The notes beneath the pieces are model-generated. The model was not told where the DNA came from. It was given only the letters and a program-made list of their open reading frames with translations, and did not search any database. A stretch of DNA of 64,000 nt, from NCBI GenBank assembly GCA_012838305.1, contig DUPN01000050.1, positions 19,962 through 83,961 on the forward strand. The letters run 5' to 3'. This stretch comes from Bacillota bacterium. Its GTDB lineage: Bacteria > Bacillota > Limnochordia > Darwinibacteriales > Darwinibacteriaceae. A program made the translations under genes and the position numbers. Positions 19,394-27,214 of this stretch are shown piece by piece. Within the stretch, counting starts at the first letter, position 1; each line of letters begins with the position of its first letter.

Positions 19394-20713
19394 TTAAAAG
19401 GACCCACTGCCCAACGTTACGCTGGCAAAGACCGTGGTACTCTTGGCCAAGCCTCCAAACTCTGTTGCTTCCCCACCATAATTGAAGGCCACCCCTATGC
19501 TGGGCGAAATTTTGCTGATGGGGGGAAGGCTCAAGGTTGCGCTCACAGTGCCCGATTGATCCGACAAGTTGCTATTGAGAAAGATAGAAACGGACAGCTT
19601 CGTGTTCAGCAGTTTGTTCCATCCCACCATGGCCCCGAGGTAATGCCTGCCGGTGGAACCCAGATCAGTTAGCCGGATTTTGGCCGCTTCCGCAGGATTT
19701 GTGATCAGCAGCAAGCCATAGTACTTACGGAGATTCTGCACCTCCTCCTGTTTTCGGTACCCTTCACCATTGAAGTAATACTGCGCTGCTGCAGTCAAAT
19801 TAAACAGCCCTTCGGGGTCATCATGACTATACCTGGCCCCAACCGTGGTATGGAAGAAAAGCTGATCCTTTTTGTAAACCGGATAGTGGAAGGGCAGATC
19901 TCCGGCGAAGGCCTTGTCCGAGCCCTTACTCAGAACCGCTTCCCCGAAGATGGCAAAATCACCCAGGGAAGACGAGAACGTCAGCATACCCCGGGGAGCC
20001 TTGTCCTTTTGGTAAAAACCACCCAGGCCGATCTCGGTCCCCCCTACCACAAATTCCATCTTGGGAGCGAGGGCCACCTTGGATATGACATCCACGTCGT
20101 CCAAGAGGGTGTAGAGGTAATAGTTGGTGCTGCCTCTGGGGTAGTGCACTTTCAAAGCCACGGGACCTTCCCGTTCTGCTCCTGGGTCGAGGGGATCAAG
20201 GCGCCCGATATTGATCACATCGGCTGGACTAAAGAAATAGCCCACGCCCCATTTCACGTTTTGCTTTCCAGCCCGGAAGAACACTTTGTTCTCATAGTTA
20301 AAATCGGAGAATAGCTCTTGGAGGCTGATCTCCAGTGGATCCTGGGCGTTTGCTCTTCCGCCGCGCTGCTTGTTAACTGCAGAGCTGAGGCCCAGCTTGC
20401 CAAAGACTCTAAAGTTAGGATCGGGCCTCGCATCGAGGTAGAGTTGACCGCCCAAGGATACCCCCAGATTATCCAAGGGATCAGCCCCTTCCACCAAGGT
20501 TCTGGAAGCATTGGCCGAAAACCGGTAGTTTCCCCCGTAATCCCAGCCGTCCTGGACTAAAAGGGCTTCCTCCGGCGGCAGAGTCCCTTGCTCTTCCTCG
20601 AGTTCCACAAATAAATCGCCGCCAAAAAGGTCATCGAAATCTGTGGCCCAGGCTGTACCCCTTACACCTAGGGAAAAAAACAGTACAGCCAGGAGGATTA
20701 CCTTATTGCGCAT
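19394..20713 (-). CDS. Predicted beta-barrel (outer-membrane-like) protein
   Basis: Exported 439-residue protein with a Sec signal (about residues 1-23, 'VILLAVLFFSLGVRGTAWA') and no later TM helix. The rest is a run of amphipathic strands of 8-12 residues with alternating aromatics, for example 'GGNYRFSANASRTLVE', 'KVFFRAGKQNVKWGVGYFF' and 'QLFFHTTVGARYS', ending 'STTVFASVTLGSGSF' with a C-terminal Phe, the usual outer-membrane barrel signature. The 'GKQNVKWGVG..FSPADVIN' stretch resembles DUF1302/alginate-export-type barrels of Gram-negatives. It lies 11 bases after a LolA-like gene and downstream of a LolCDE/MacB-type ABC transporter, suggesting a shared job in moving lipid or lipoprotein to an outer membrane. 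Family name not certain. Confidence 0.7.
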   Translation of the reverse strand: MRNKVILLAVLFFSLGVRGTAWATDFDDLFGGDLFVELEEEQGTLPPEEALLVQDGWDYGGNYRFSANASRTLVEGADPLDNLGVSLGGQLYLDARPDPNFRVFGKLGLSSAVNKQRGGRANAQDPLEISLQELFSDFNYENKVFFRAGKQNVKWGVGYFFSPADVINIGRLDPLDPGAEREGPVALKVHYPRGSTNYYLYTLLDDVDVISKVALAPKMEFVVGGTEIGLGGFYQKDKAPRGMLTFSSSLGDFAIFGEAVLSKGSDKAFAGDLPFHYPVYKKDQLFFHTTVGARYSHDDPEGLFNLTAAAQYYFNGEGYRKQEEVQNLRKYYGLLLITNPAEAAKIRLTDLGSTGRHYLGAMVGWNKLLNTKLSVSIFLNSNLSDQSGTVSATLSLPPISKISPSIGVAFNYGGEATEFGGLAKSTTVFASVTLGSGSF

Positions 20714-20724
20714 GTTCTTCCCTC

Positions 20725-21492
20725 CTAACGGTTCACTCTCTCAATATATGCTTTGGTAAAAACATGATCAGGTATGTCGCTGACTGAGATCTCGCTTACA
20801 CTGATCTGTGTCTTCTGCCCTTCCACCAGCTCGTCAAGGAAGATCAGCTGTACCGGAATGAACACGTCACCCACCTTAGTGTACTTGGGGAAGAGACTTG
20901 TACGCATCAGTCGATAGGTCAAGCTGTACTCTTCAGCCTTCAGCACTAACTCACTGTCCTTGGTCACCCAGATCTTGGCATAGGGAAAGGGAACGGTATC
21001 ATCCACCGCCTTAAGATCAATGATGTACACGTCAAAACTACCCAGAACGCCTTCCATGTACCCCTCCACCTCATAGGAGTCGGAGTAGCTCGTAGAGCCG
21101 AAGTCTGCGTTCCTGGCGTCGGAACCCTGGAAGGTTTCTTTCAGGGAGGTGTGGGCAAACTGGCGGCTGGAGGGATCATAGAACCACAGATTGTCACCTT
21201 CCAAGAGATACCCCTGCCCCTTTTCGGTTATGGGTTCCTGAATGAGGAGCAAAAAGCGCTCACCATCATCCCGTCGAAACTGCCGTACCACCATTTTTTC
21301 GATCCCGGATTCGGGATTCTCCACAATCATGGTCAGTAAGGCGGAAAAGTCGGTACGATCAAAGCGGGATTGTTCATCAAGGCGTTTGAGAATGGCCTCA
21401 ATGTGAGTAAAATCTTTATCTTGCGCCCCAACGGCCAACGCTGCGGCTAGGACAAGGAGCAACAGCACAAAAATGCGTGTGATTTTCTTCAT
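20725..21492 (-). CDS. LolA-like outer membrane lipoprotein-sorting protein (COG2834 type)
   Basis: Exported protein with a LolA/LolB-like fold, related to the TP0789 group of 'outer membrane lipoprotein-sorting' proteins. Signal peptide at residues 1-23 ('FVLLLLVLAAALAVGAQ'). The body fits the family: 'DFSALLTMIVENPESG', 'RDDGERFLLLIQEPITEKGQGYLLEGDNLWFYDP', 'RDA..DFGSTSYSD' and 'AKIWVTKDSELVLKAE'. Proteins of this fold carry hydrophobic cargo in a half-barrel. It is placed between two FtsX-type permeases and a beta-barrel gene, spaced 11 bases on both sides. The cargo is not known; monoderm Firmicutes also carry members, so its presence alone does not prove an outer membrane. Confidence 0.82.
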   Translation of the reverse strand: MKKITRIFVLLLLVLAAALAVGAQDKDFTHIEAILKRLDEQSRFDRTDFSALLTMIVENPESGIEKMVVRQFRRDDGERFLLLIQEPITEKGQGYLLEGDNLWFYDPSSRQFAHTSLKETFQGSDARNADFGSTSYSDSYEVEGYMEGVLGSFDVYIIDLKAVDDTVPFPYAKIWVTKDSELVLKAEEYSLTYRLMRTSLFPKYTKVGDVFIPVQLIFLDELVEGQKTQISVSEISVSDIPDHVFTKAYIERVNR

Positions 21493-21503
21493 CGAAAACC
21501 CTC

Positions 21504-22841
21504 CTAAGTATGGGAACTGAGTGCCTTCATCGGAGACAATTTGGCGGCGGCCCTTGCTGGCCAGTAGGCCGCAATCAGACTAGTGAAAACGACTAAGGCT
21601 GTGTTCAGAATCGTCTCTGGCAGAGATAAAGCGAAGCTGATCCTCCCGTCATCCAGGAAAAACTGCATGGACGGTGCAGCATTAAAGCGGATGCTCCCCA
21701 CCACTAAGGTAACAACGGCTGAAAGCACCAGCCCGGCCAGGCAGCCCAATAGGCCAAGGAAGACGGCTTCCCAGAGGAAAATATGCTTAACTTGCTTCTG
21801 GTGCATGCCAAAGGCACGCATAGTACCAATTTCCTTCGTCCGTTCAATCATCATCATCCTAAATGTGTTGGTGATCCCAACCATGGTCACCACGAGCAGA
21901 ATCAGAAAGATCACCAAACCGACGCGATTCAAAACACCCACGACCAGTTCTACAGCCTCCATAATCTGGTTAATATTCATGACCTGATACCTTGTACCTT
22001 CCCAGCGTGTGACTTCTTCCTGCTGGGGCAGGGGATCAATGGGCATGCCTCCCACCGTTACGGACACCTCGGGCTCCGCTTCTGCTTCGACTTCTTCTTG
22101 CTCGTCGGGATTTCTGAGAGCCTCTCTGAAGGTGCGGGCGAAGATCTCTACCCCGTCCAAATCGGTGACAAACATATTCAACAGCTGGTACTCATGGGGA
22201 TCCATGCCCAAGAGGGCATTCAGATAGGAGCGACTGATATACGAGGCTGACAGACCGAGCTGCTCTTGATCCTCAATCAATGCCGCCACCTTGACCTCTC
22301 CCACGTTTTGTTGACCTGTGAGGGTCTCCAAGCGGATCAGGAGGGTCTCGCCCACCAAGACCCCCAATCGTTCCGCCACCGGTTGGGGCAGGATAATCAC
22401 GTCATCCTGGGTAAGAACCTCGTTCAGAGAACCCTCCGTAACAGCGAGGCTGCCGAGGAGTTTATCTTCTTCCTCAAAGTCAACACCATAGAGAAGGTGC
22501 ATGGTTTGTTTGGAACCAAAAATCAAGGAGGGCATGGCCTGGCTGCGACGGGTGAAGCCCTCAATCTGCGCTGCATTTTCTTCTAGCAGGCGATCTAAAC
22601 GCCCATCGGGGCGAATTTTCATGATCATCTGCCCAGCATCCGTCCACTCCCGCCCCATAATAAAGACGTGACCGCCCAAGGCATGGGAAAAATTGTCACG
22701 AATATTGCCCACCACGCCACCGGTGAGCGCGTTAATCAGGGTGATCACCAACATGCCGAAGGCGATGGCTCCGGCCAGGAGGAAACTGCGCTTTTTCTGT
22801 CGAGAGATATTGCGAAACGCTACCTTCATCGTTAGGAACAT
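21504..22841 (-). CDS. ABC transporter permease, FtsX/MacB/LolC-E type (second permease)
   Basis: Four-TM permease with a large extracytoplasmic MacB_PCD domain. TM1 near residue 20 ('FLLAGAIAFGMLVITLINA'), periplasmic domain to about 310, then the FtsX domain with three TM segments ('GLVIFLILLVVTMVGITN', 'FLGLLGCLAGLVLSAVVT', 'TALVVFTSLIAAYWPARAA') and the characteristic 'TKEIGTMRAFGMHQKQV' coupling segment. An acidic, glutamate-rich insertion ('PDEQEEVEAEAEPE') interrupts the periplasmic domain. ATG 22841 lies 6 bases after GAGGTG; GTG 22850 overlapping the upstream stop is the alternative. Paired with the next gene to form a heterodimeric membrane part. Confidence 0.88.
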   Translation of the reverse strand: MFLTMKVAFRNISRQKKRSFLLAGAIAFGMLVITLINALTGGVVGNIRDNFSHALGGHVFIMGREWTDAGQMIMKIRPDGRLDRLLEENAAQIEGFTRRSQAMPSLIFGSKQTMHLLYGVDFEEEDKLLGSLAVTEGSLNEVLTQDDVIILPQPVAERLGVLVGETLLIRLETLTGQQNVGEVKVAALIEDQEQLGLSASYISRSYLNALLGMDPHEYQLLNMFVTDLDGVEIFARTFREALRNPDEQEEVEAEAEPEVSVTVGGMPIDPLPQQEEVTRWEGTRYQVMNINQIMEAVELVVGVLNRVGLVIFLILLVVTMVGITNTFRMMMIERTKEIGTMRAFGMHQKQVKHIFLWEAVFLGLLGCLAGLVLSAVVTLVVGSIRFNAAPSMQFFLDDGRISFALSLPETILNTALVVFTSLIAAYWPARAAAKLSPMKALSSHT

Positions 22842-22846
22842 CCAGA

Positions 22847-24328
22847 TCACCTCGAACTTTCCATGGCCTTCAAAGGCGACGTTCTCATGACAATAGCGGT
22901 GGGATAGGTGCTGGCGACAACACCCACGATAAGGATCACCACGAAGGACATGATCACCGACGACAGCGATAAAACGGGACGAAGCACCGGGCCGCCGTAG
23001 ATGATCTCAAAAAAGACATTGCTGGCCTTTAGCCCCACCCGATTAAGGATAAAGAGTACCAGAGCTCCACAAAGCACGCCGATTGTACCTGCAACTCCTG
23101 AAAGGAGTAAAGTTTCCCAGACAACCATGCGTCGTACGAAGCGCTTCTGGGCACCGATGGCCCGCATCGTCCCGATTTCTGCCATGCGTTCCGTCACCGA
23201 GATGACTAAGGTATTCATGATAATGATAATGGCCACGATGGCGATGACAAAGACAACACCGTTAAAAATGCTCTTGATACCATAGGACAGCTCGGCCATG
23301 GCCCCGGCTCCCTGCAGCCACGTTCTAGTCTGGGCCGCAATGCCTTGATCAGCAAAGAACCTGGCGAAGTCTGCCTCTGCCTGCCTTAGGTAGCGCTCGT
23401 CAGTCAAACGAACCAAGAGGTACTGCCAGGCTCCCAGATCCTCCACATTGGATTCGTCCCTGCCCGTGGTATCGCCGAGCAGGGAGAACCAGTAATCATC
23501 TCCAACGTTCCCCTCTTCCACCTCGACCGGGGCAAAAAGGGAATCAAAGGAAGCAAAAATGTCGTCTTCATCAATCGTTCCAAGAAAAGCACGTTCATCC
23601 TCGTTCAGGTCTACCGCTGTGGTGTGACCCACCACCATTCCGGCCAGGGCTCTCACATTGGAAATGTCCATCAAGGAAACCATGTCCAGCTGCACATTGG
23701 ATTGCTTGAACTGAAAGATCCCGGTGATCTGCACTTCACGAATTCGCATCCCCGTGAGGGTGCTCGCTGAAGTAAACAAAAGCTTATCTCCTGGTCGGAA
23801 CGTAAAACCAACGCGCCTCTCCAAGAGTTCGGCTACCGTCTTGTTTAGGAGGACTCCCTGCTCACCTGGCTGCCAGAACTCTCCTTCCAAGAGTTCTACA
23901 TTGTCGGGAAACATAGCTTGGTACTGCCCAGGAATGACGCCAAAGAGCTGCGTCGCGCCGAGCATGGTCTCCCCCCTGGAGATCATCGCTGCCCCTGACA
24001 CCTGGGGATTGATGTACTCTACATAGGGAAGTGAATTGGCAAACTCTACAATCTCTGCATAGTCGGGAATTCTAGGGACGGCCTGTTCGATGGCGGTAAC
24101 GTCCTGGTATCCAAATAGAGTCAGATTACCCCGACTTTGCCCTGTGATCATGAGGTGTCCTGTGTAATTCTTGATATAATAGCGTTCGATGCCCGCGGCC
24201 GCGGAATCCATAAAGGAGTTGCCCACCACCAAGACCATGATGCCAATCACCATGATCACACCGATGATGGTCGTCTTAACCTTGTGTTCGCGAATATTAC
24301 GCCAGGCAATGGTGAGGATGATTCTCAT
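22847..24328 (-). CDS. ABC transporter permease, FtsX/MacB/LolC-E type (first permease)
   Basis: 493-residue partner permease with the same layout: TM1 ('TIIGVIMVIGIMVLVVGNSF'), a long MacB_PCD periplasmic domain (about 40-370) and a C-terminal FtsX domain with 'ERMAEIGTMRAIGAQKRFV' and three TM segments. The start ATG overlaps the TGA of the ATPase gene (ATGA), so the two are coupled. Permeases of this group work by mechanotransmission rather than by forming a channel, and in LolCDE they hand lipoproteins to LolA. The LolA-like gene two places downstream supports such a handover, though sequence similarity alone does not separate Lol from MacB-like function. Confidence 0.88.
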   Translation of the reverse strand: MRIILTIAWRNIREHKVKTTIIGVIMVIGIMVLVVGNSFMDSAAAGIERYYIKNYTGHLMITGQSRGNLTLFGYQDVTAIEQAVPRIPDYAEIVEFANSLPYVEYINPQVSGAAMISRGETMLGATQLFGVIPGQYQAMFPDNVELLEGEFWQPGEQGVLLNKTVAELLERRVGFTFRPGDKLLFTSASTLTGMRIREVQITGIFQFKQSNVQLDMVSLMDISNVRALAGMVVGHTTAVDLNEDERAFLGTIDEDDIFASFDSLFAPVEVEEGNVGDDYWFSLLGDTTGRDESNVEDLGAWQYLLVRLTDERYLRQAEADFARFFADQGIAAQTRTWLQGAGAMAELSYGIKSIFNGVVFVIAIVAIIIIMNTLVISVTERMAEIGTMRAIGAQKRFVRRMVVWETLLLSGVAGTIGVLCGALVLFILNRVGLKASNVFFEIIYGGPVLRPVLSLSSVIMSFVVILIVGVVASTYPTAIVMRTSPLKAMESSR

Positions 24329-25038
24329 AATAGGTTCCCTGCCTTAGCCCCAGTCTTACTGTCCTCGACGACGAGGCCATCGAGGAGCTGAATCACGTGA
24401 TCGGCGATCTCCATAATGGTTCGGTCGTGGGTGGAGAAGATAAAGGTCGTGTTGAGCTCAGCGTTCATTTTCTTCATCAGTTCGATAATGCTTTGACCGG
24501 TCTTGGAGTCCAGATTCGCCGTGGGCTCATCGGCCAAGACGATCTCCGGTTTGGTGGCAAGGGCTCTGGCAATGGCCACCCTCTGCCTTTGCCCTCCGGA
24601 CAGTTCGTTCGATTTGTGGTGCATATGGTCGGCAAGTCCCACCGCCTCCACTAAGAACTCGATCCACTCTTTGATCTCCTTCTTGCTGGGGCGATTCTTA
24701 CCTAAGAGCAGGGGAAACTCAATATTCTCGTACACATTGAGCACAGGAATCAGGTTAAAGGATTGGAAAATGAAGCCCAGCGTTTCATGGCGCAGCGTGG
24801 TGAGGCCTTTATCCTTCAAGCCCTCGGTGATCGTGCCATCAATACGCACAACGCCCTCTGTGGGCTGGTCAATACAGCCGATAAGATTGAGAATGGTCGA
24901 TTTCCCCGACCCTGACGGCCCCACAATCGAGGCAAAGTCTCCCTTGTCTATGGCAAAGGTTACACCCCTCAAGGCATGGACTTCTGCCTTCCCGAGTGTA
25001 TAGACCTTCTTAACGTTCTCCAGTTCAACTATGGCCAT
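24325..25038 (-). CDS. ABC transporter ATP-binding protein, LolD/MacB type
   Basis: 237-residue ATPase that energises the two permeases. Walker A 'GPSGSGKST', Q-loop 'FQSFNLIPVL', signature 'LSGGQRQRVAIARAL', Walker B 'IVLADEPTANLD' and H-loop 'STHD' are intact. 'FNLIPVLNVYENIEFPLLL' is typical of the LolD/FtsE/MacB branch. First gene of the minus-strand envelope operon, with a good promoter 33-61 bases upstream. ATG follows AAGGGGACG. Confidence 0.95.
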   Translation of the reverse strand: MAIVELENVKKVYTLGKAEVHALRGVTFAIDKGDFASIVGPSGSGKSTILNLIGCIDQPTEGVVRIDGTITEGLKDKGLTTLRHETLGFIFQSFNLIPVLNVYENIEFPLLLGKNRPSKKEIKEWIEFLVEAVGLADHMHHKSNELSGGQRQRVAIARALATKPEIVLADEPTANLDSKTGQSIIELMKKMNAELNTTFIFSTHDRTIMEIADHVIQLLDGLVVEDSKTGAKAGNLL

Positions 25039-25070
25039 CGGATCGTCCCCTTTTTTGCCCTAATATAATC

Positions 25071-25099
25071 AGTATACCCCAGTGGGTGTGTCTATTCAA
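25071..25099 (-). promoter_or_regulatory. Promoter of the ABC-LolA-barrel operon
   Basis: On the minus strand TTGAAT (25099-25094), 17-base spacer, TATACT (25076-25071), about 33 bases ahead of the ATPase start. Confidence 0.7.
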
Positions 25100-25174
25100 T
25101 GTTTCCCCTTCCCGGTGGCAAATTCCTGGATGCACATAGTAATTCGCCCCTGGCTGGCCTTGGGCTGTCCGTAA

Positions 25175-25215
25175 CAAAAAAGCCGGGTGGTCCCTGCAGG
25201 CCCCAACGCGGCTCT
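25175..25215 (-). terminator. Terminator after the antiporter-like gene
   Basis: Minus strand: AGCCGCGTTGGGG, a CCTGCAGG-containing loop, CCACCCGGCT, then six T. It separates the antiporter gene from the ABC operon promoter. Confidence 0.75.
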
Positions 25216-25232
25216 TTTCTTCCTAGCTCATC

Positions 25233-26924
25233 TCACTGTCCCTCTTTCTGCTTGGCATCCTTTCTGCCCCTCCAAGCCTTCCAGGCTCCCTCAAAGCTGA
25301 GCCAGGCCGGAAGTTCGTAATGAAAGAGGTTTGTCTTCATGCCCACTGCGAACAGGACAAAGCCCGCGGCAAGGGTCAGAAGCATATCCCTAATAGCAGG
25401 CCACTCCCAAAAATCGATATGCCGCAGCACCTCAACGCCCCTGATCCCACAGCTCCGAGCGGCCGGACTGACCAGAAGACCCAGGATCCATTCGGGTTTG
25501 CGGCCAATAACGAGCATAGCAAGGGAGAGCAAAAGCATGGCCACAGCCAGCGGACGTCCTTCTCCGAGTTGATCCCGGACAGGGGTTTTCTGTTTACCAA
25601 AAAAGGTCAAGCCAATGAGCTTCACAAAGGAAGCTGTGGTGCCCACGCCAACGAGGACAAAAAGTCTCTCCGCCCAAACCATAACTGGGCTCCCCAGAGC
25701 GGCCGCATCCAAAATGCTGTGGTGCAGTAGAGTCTTGCTGATGTAGCCGTTGAGGCCAGGAGTGCCGGTGATCCCAAGTGCAGCAACGAACATCATCAGG
25801 GCTGTCAAAGGGAATTTGTTCCACAGCCCCCCTAGTTTGTACAGATCAACTTCGCCTGTGCCCAGAATGATAATACCCACGCCGAAAAAGAGAGCGGACT
25901 TGAACAAAGCGTGGTTGAGGGAGTGGAAGATGGCACCTGTTATGCCCACTGCTCCGCTCTGTCTTAACACTAAGGCGGACCCGATACCGACCACAATATA
26001 ACCCATTTGACTAATGCTGTGATAGGCCAAAAGCCGCTTGGCATTACCCTGCAGCAAGGCAAGGCAGACCCCGACGAGCATGGTCAGAACGCCGATCACC
26101 ACCAAGAGAGTGCCCACCCAGGGAACAAGGTCCGTCTGACCCCAATTCAGAAGCTGGCCCGTTCGAATCAGTCCGTATGCCCCCGTCTTAATTAGGATTC
26201 CCGATAGCAGGGCACTGCCAGGGGTGGGTGCGACGGGATGTGCCTGGGGGAGCCAGATGTGCAAGGGCACCAGGCCGGCTTTGATGCCAAAACCGCCAAT
26301 GAGCAGAAGAATGGCCATGGTAAAAGCAAGGCGATATGCTGTGTTTGTGGCTGCCACTCCGATGCGCAAATCTATCCCCGCTACGTAAAGTAAGATAATG
26401 GCGATCCCGATGAATACACCTGCTGCCAACCCAAGATGATGGTATAAGGAACCGGCCTCCTGGGCTTTAGCATCGTCTTGATGATGGGTTACCCAGGCCT
26501 GTGAGGTCATGGTCATCAACTCAAAAAACACCAGCAAAACGAGGAAGTTGCCGGCTAAGAATATGCCTTGAGTTGCTCCTAAGGTGATCAGATAATAACG
26601 GTAAAAATCCTTACTCTGCTCCTCATATTTCATATAACTGTGCATATAAATCCCAGCAGTAAACCACACGAAGGCGGAAAAAAGACTGAACAAAGCAGAC
26701 ACCGAGTCCACTCGTAAGATGGATTGCAGCAAACTAAAGGAGCTGAATCCAAAGGTGAAGACTCCCCCGCTGCGAGCCAAGGTCATGGTCACGATGCTAG
26801 CTAGGAGAGTGGCTGCAGCAGCCCCCATGGCCACTGCAGAATAACCCCGCTGGGAATTTGTTTTTCTTAAGAAAATTGCACCAATCATCGGAACCAGAAT
26901 CAATGCCAGAATCAAGAACGTCAT
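25233..26924 (-). CDS. Orphan complex I/Mrp-type proton-translocating antiporter subunit
   Basis: 563-residue polytopic protein of the NuoL/M/N-MrpA/D-HyfB family, with about 14-15 TM helices. The conserved Glu of TM5 is in 'LVFFELMTMTSQAWV', the TM7 Lys and broken helix in 'GFGIKAGLVPLHIWLPQAHPVAPTPGSALLSG', and a later channel His/Lys region in 'RLLAYHSISQMGYI' and 'HSLNHALFKSALFF'. These residues imply a working proton pathway. Normally such subunits come with many partners (Nuo, Mrp, Ech/Hyf); none is encoded nearby, and the gene has its own promoter and terminator. It may work with subunits elsewhere or act as a stand-alone antiporter. The start follows AGGCTGAA; no strong Shine-Dalgarno. 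Confidence 0.88.
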   Translation of the reverse strand: MTFLILALILVPMIGAIFLRKTNSQRGYSAVAMGAAAATLLASIVTMTLARSGGVFTFGFSSFSLLQSILRVDSVSALFSLFSAFVWFTAGIYMHSYMKYEEQSKDFYRYYLITLGATQGIFLAGNFLVLLVFFELMTMTSQAWVTHHQDDAKAQEAGSLYHHLGLAAGVFIGIAIILLYVAGIDLRIGVAATNTAYRLAFTMAILLLIGGFGIKAGLVPLHIWLPQAHPVAPTPGSALLSGILIKTGAYGLIRTGQLLNWGQTDLVPWVGTLLVVIGVLTMLVGVCLALLQGNAKRLLAYHSISQMGYIVVGIGSALVLRQSGAVGITGAIFHSLNHALFKSALFFGVGIIILGTGEVDLYKLGGLWNKFPLTALMMFVAALGITGTPGLNGYISKTLLHHSILDAAALGSPVMVWAERLFVLVGVGTTASFVKLIGLTFFGKQKTPVRDQLGEGRPLAVAMLLLSLAMLVIGRKPEWILGLLVSPAARSCGIRGVEVLRHIDFWEWPAIRDMLLTLAAGFVLFAVGMKTNLFHYELPAWLSFEGAWKAWRGRKDAKQKEGQ

Positions 26925-27032
26925 GTTTCAGCCTCCACTACCACAAATGATCATCCATGAGATCAAAAACACCCACCATCCAAACCGTCCGGCCACAGAA
27001 AATGGGTCCTTGGTCTTCCGCTCACAGCTACT

Positions 27033-27061
27033 ACTATACTATTTTGTGAAACATTAATCAA
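27033..27061 (-). promoter_or_regulatory. Promoter for the antiporter-like gene
   Basis: Minus strand TTGATT (27061-27056), 17-base spacer, TATAGT (27038-27033), about 110 bases before the start. The 290-base gap 26925-27214 otherwise shows no recognised element; a weak plus-strand TATACT at 27035 overlaps it. Confidence 0.5.
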
Positions 27062-27214
27062 GATCAATCCTCTACCATCCGCCAAAATTAAGCTTCCAGC
27101 TAGCGGTACAGATCCTCTGCAACCCGAATACGCAGAAGGAGACCACCGCCTCAAGGAGAATTCACCCAAAAGAGACTTCGCTGGGCCTAGACCCACTACG
27201 AAGGAGGAATACGG

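Noticed and set aside
19010-19672. 220-residue plus-strand ORF
   Set aside because: Runs antisense across the cyclophilin and barrel genes; composition is unlike a real protein and no family match.
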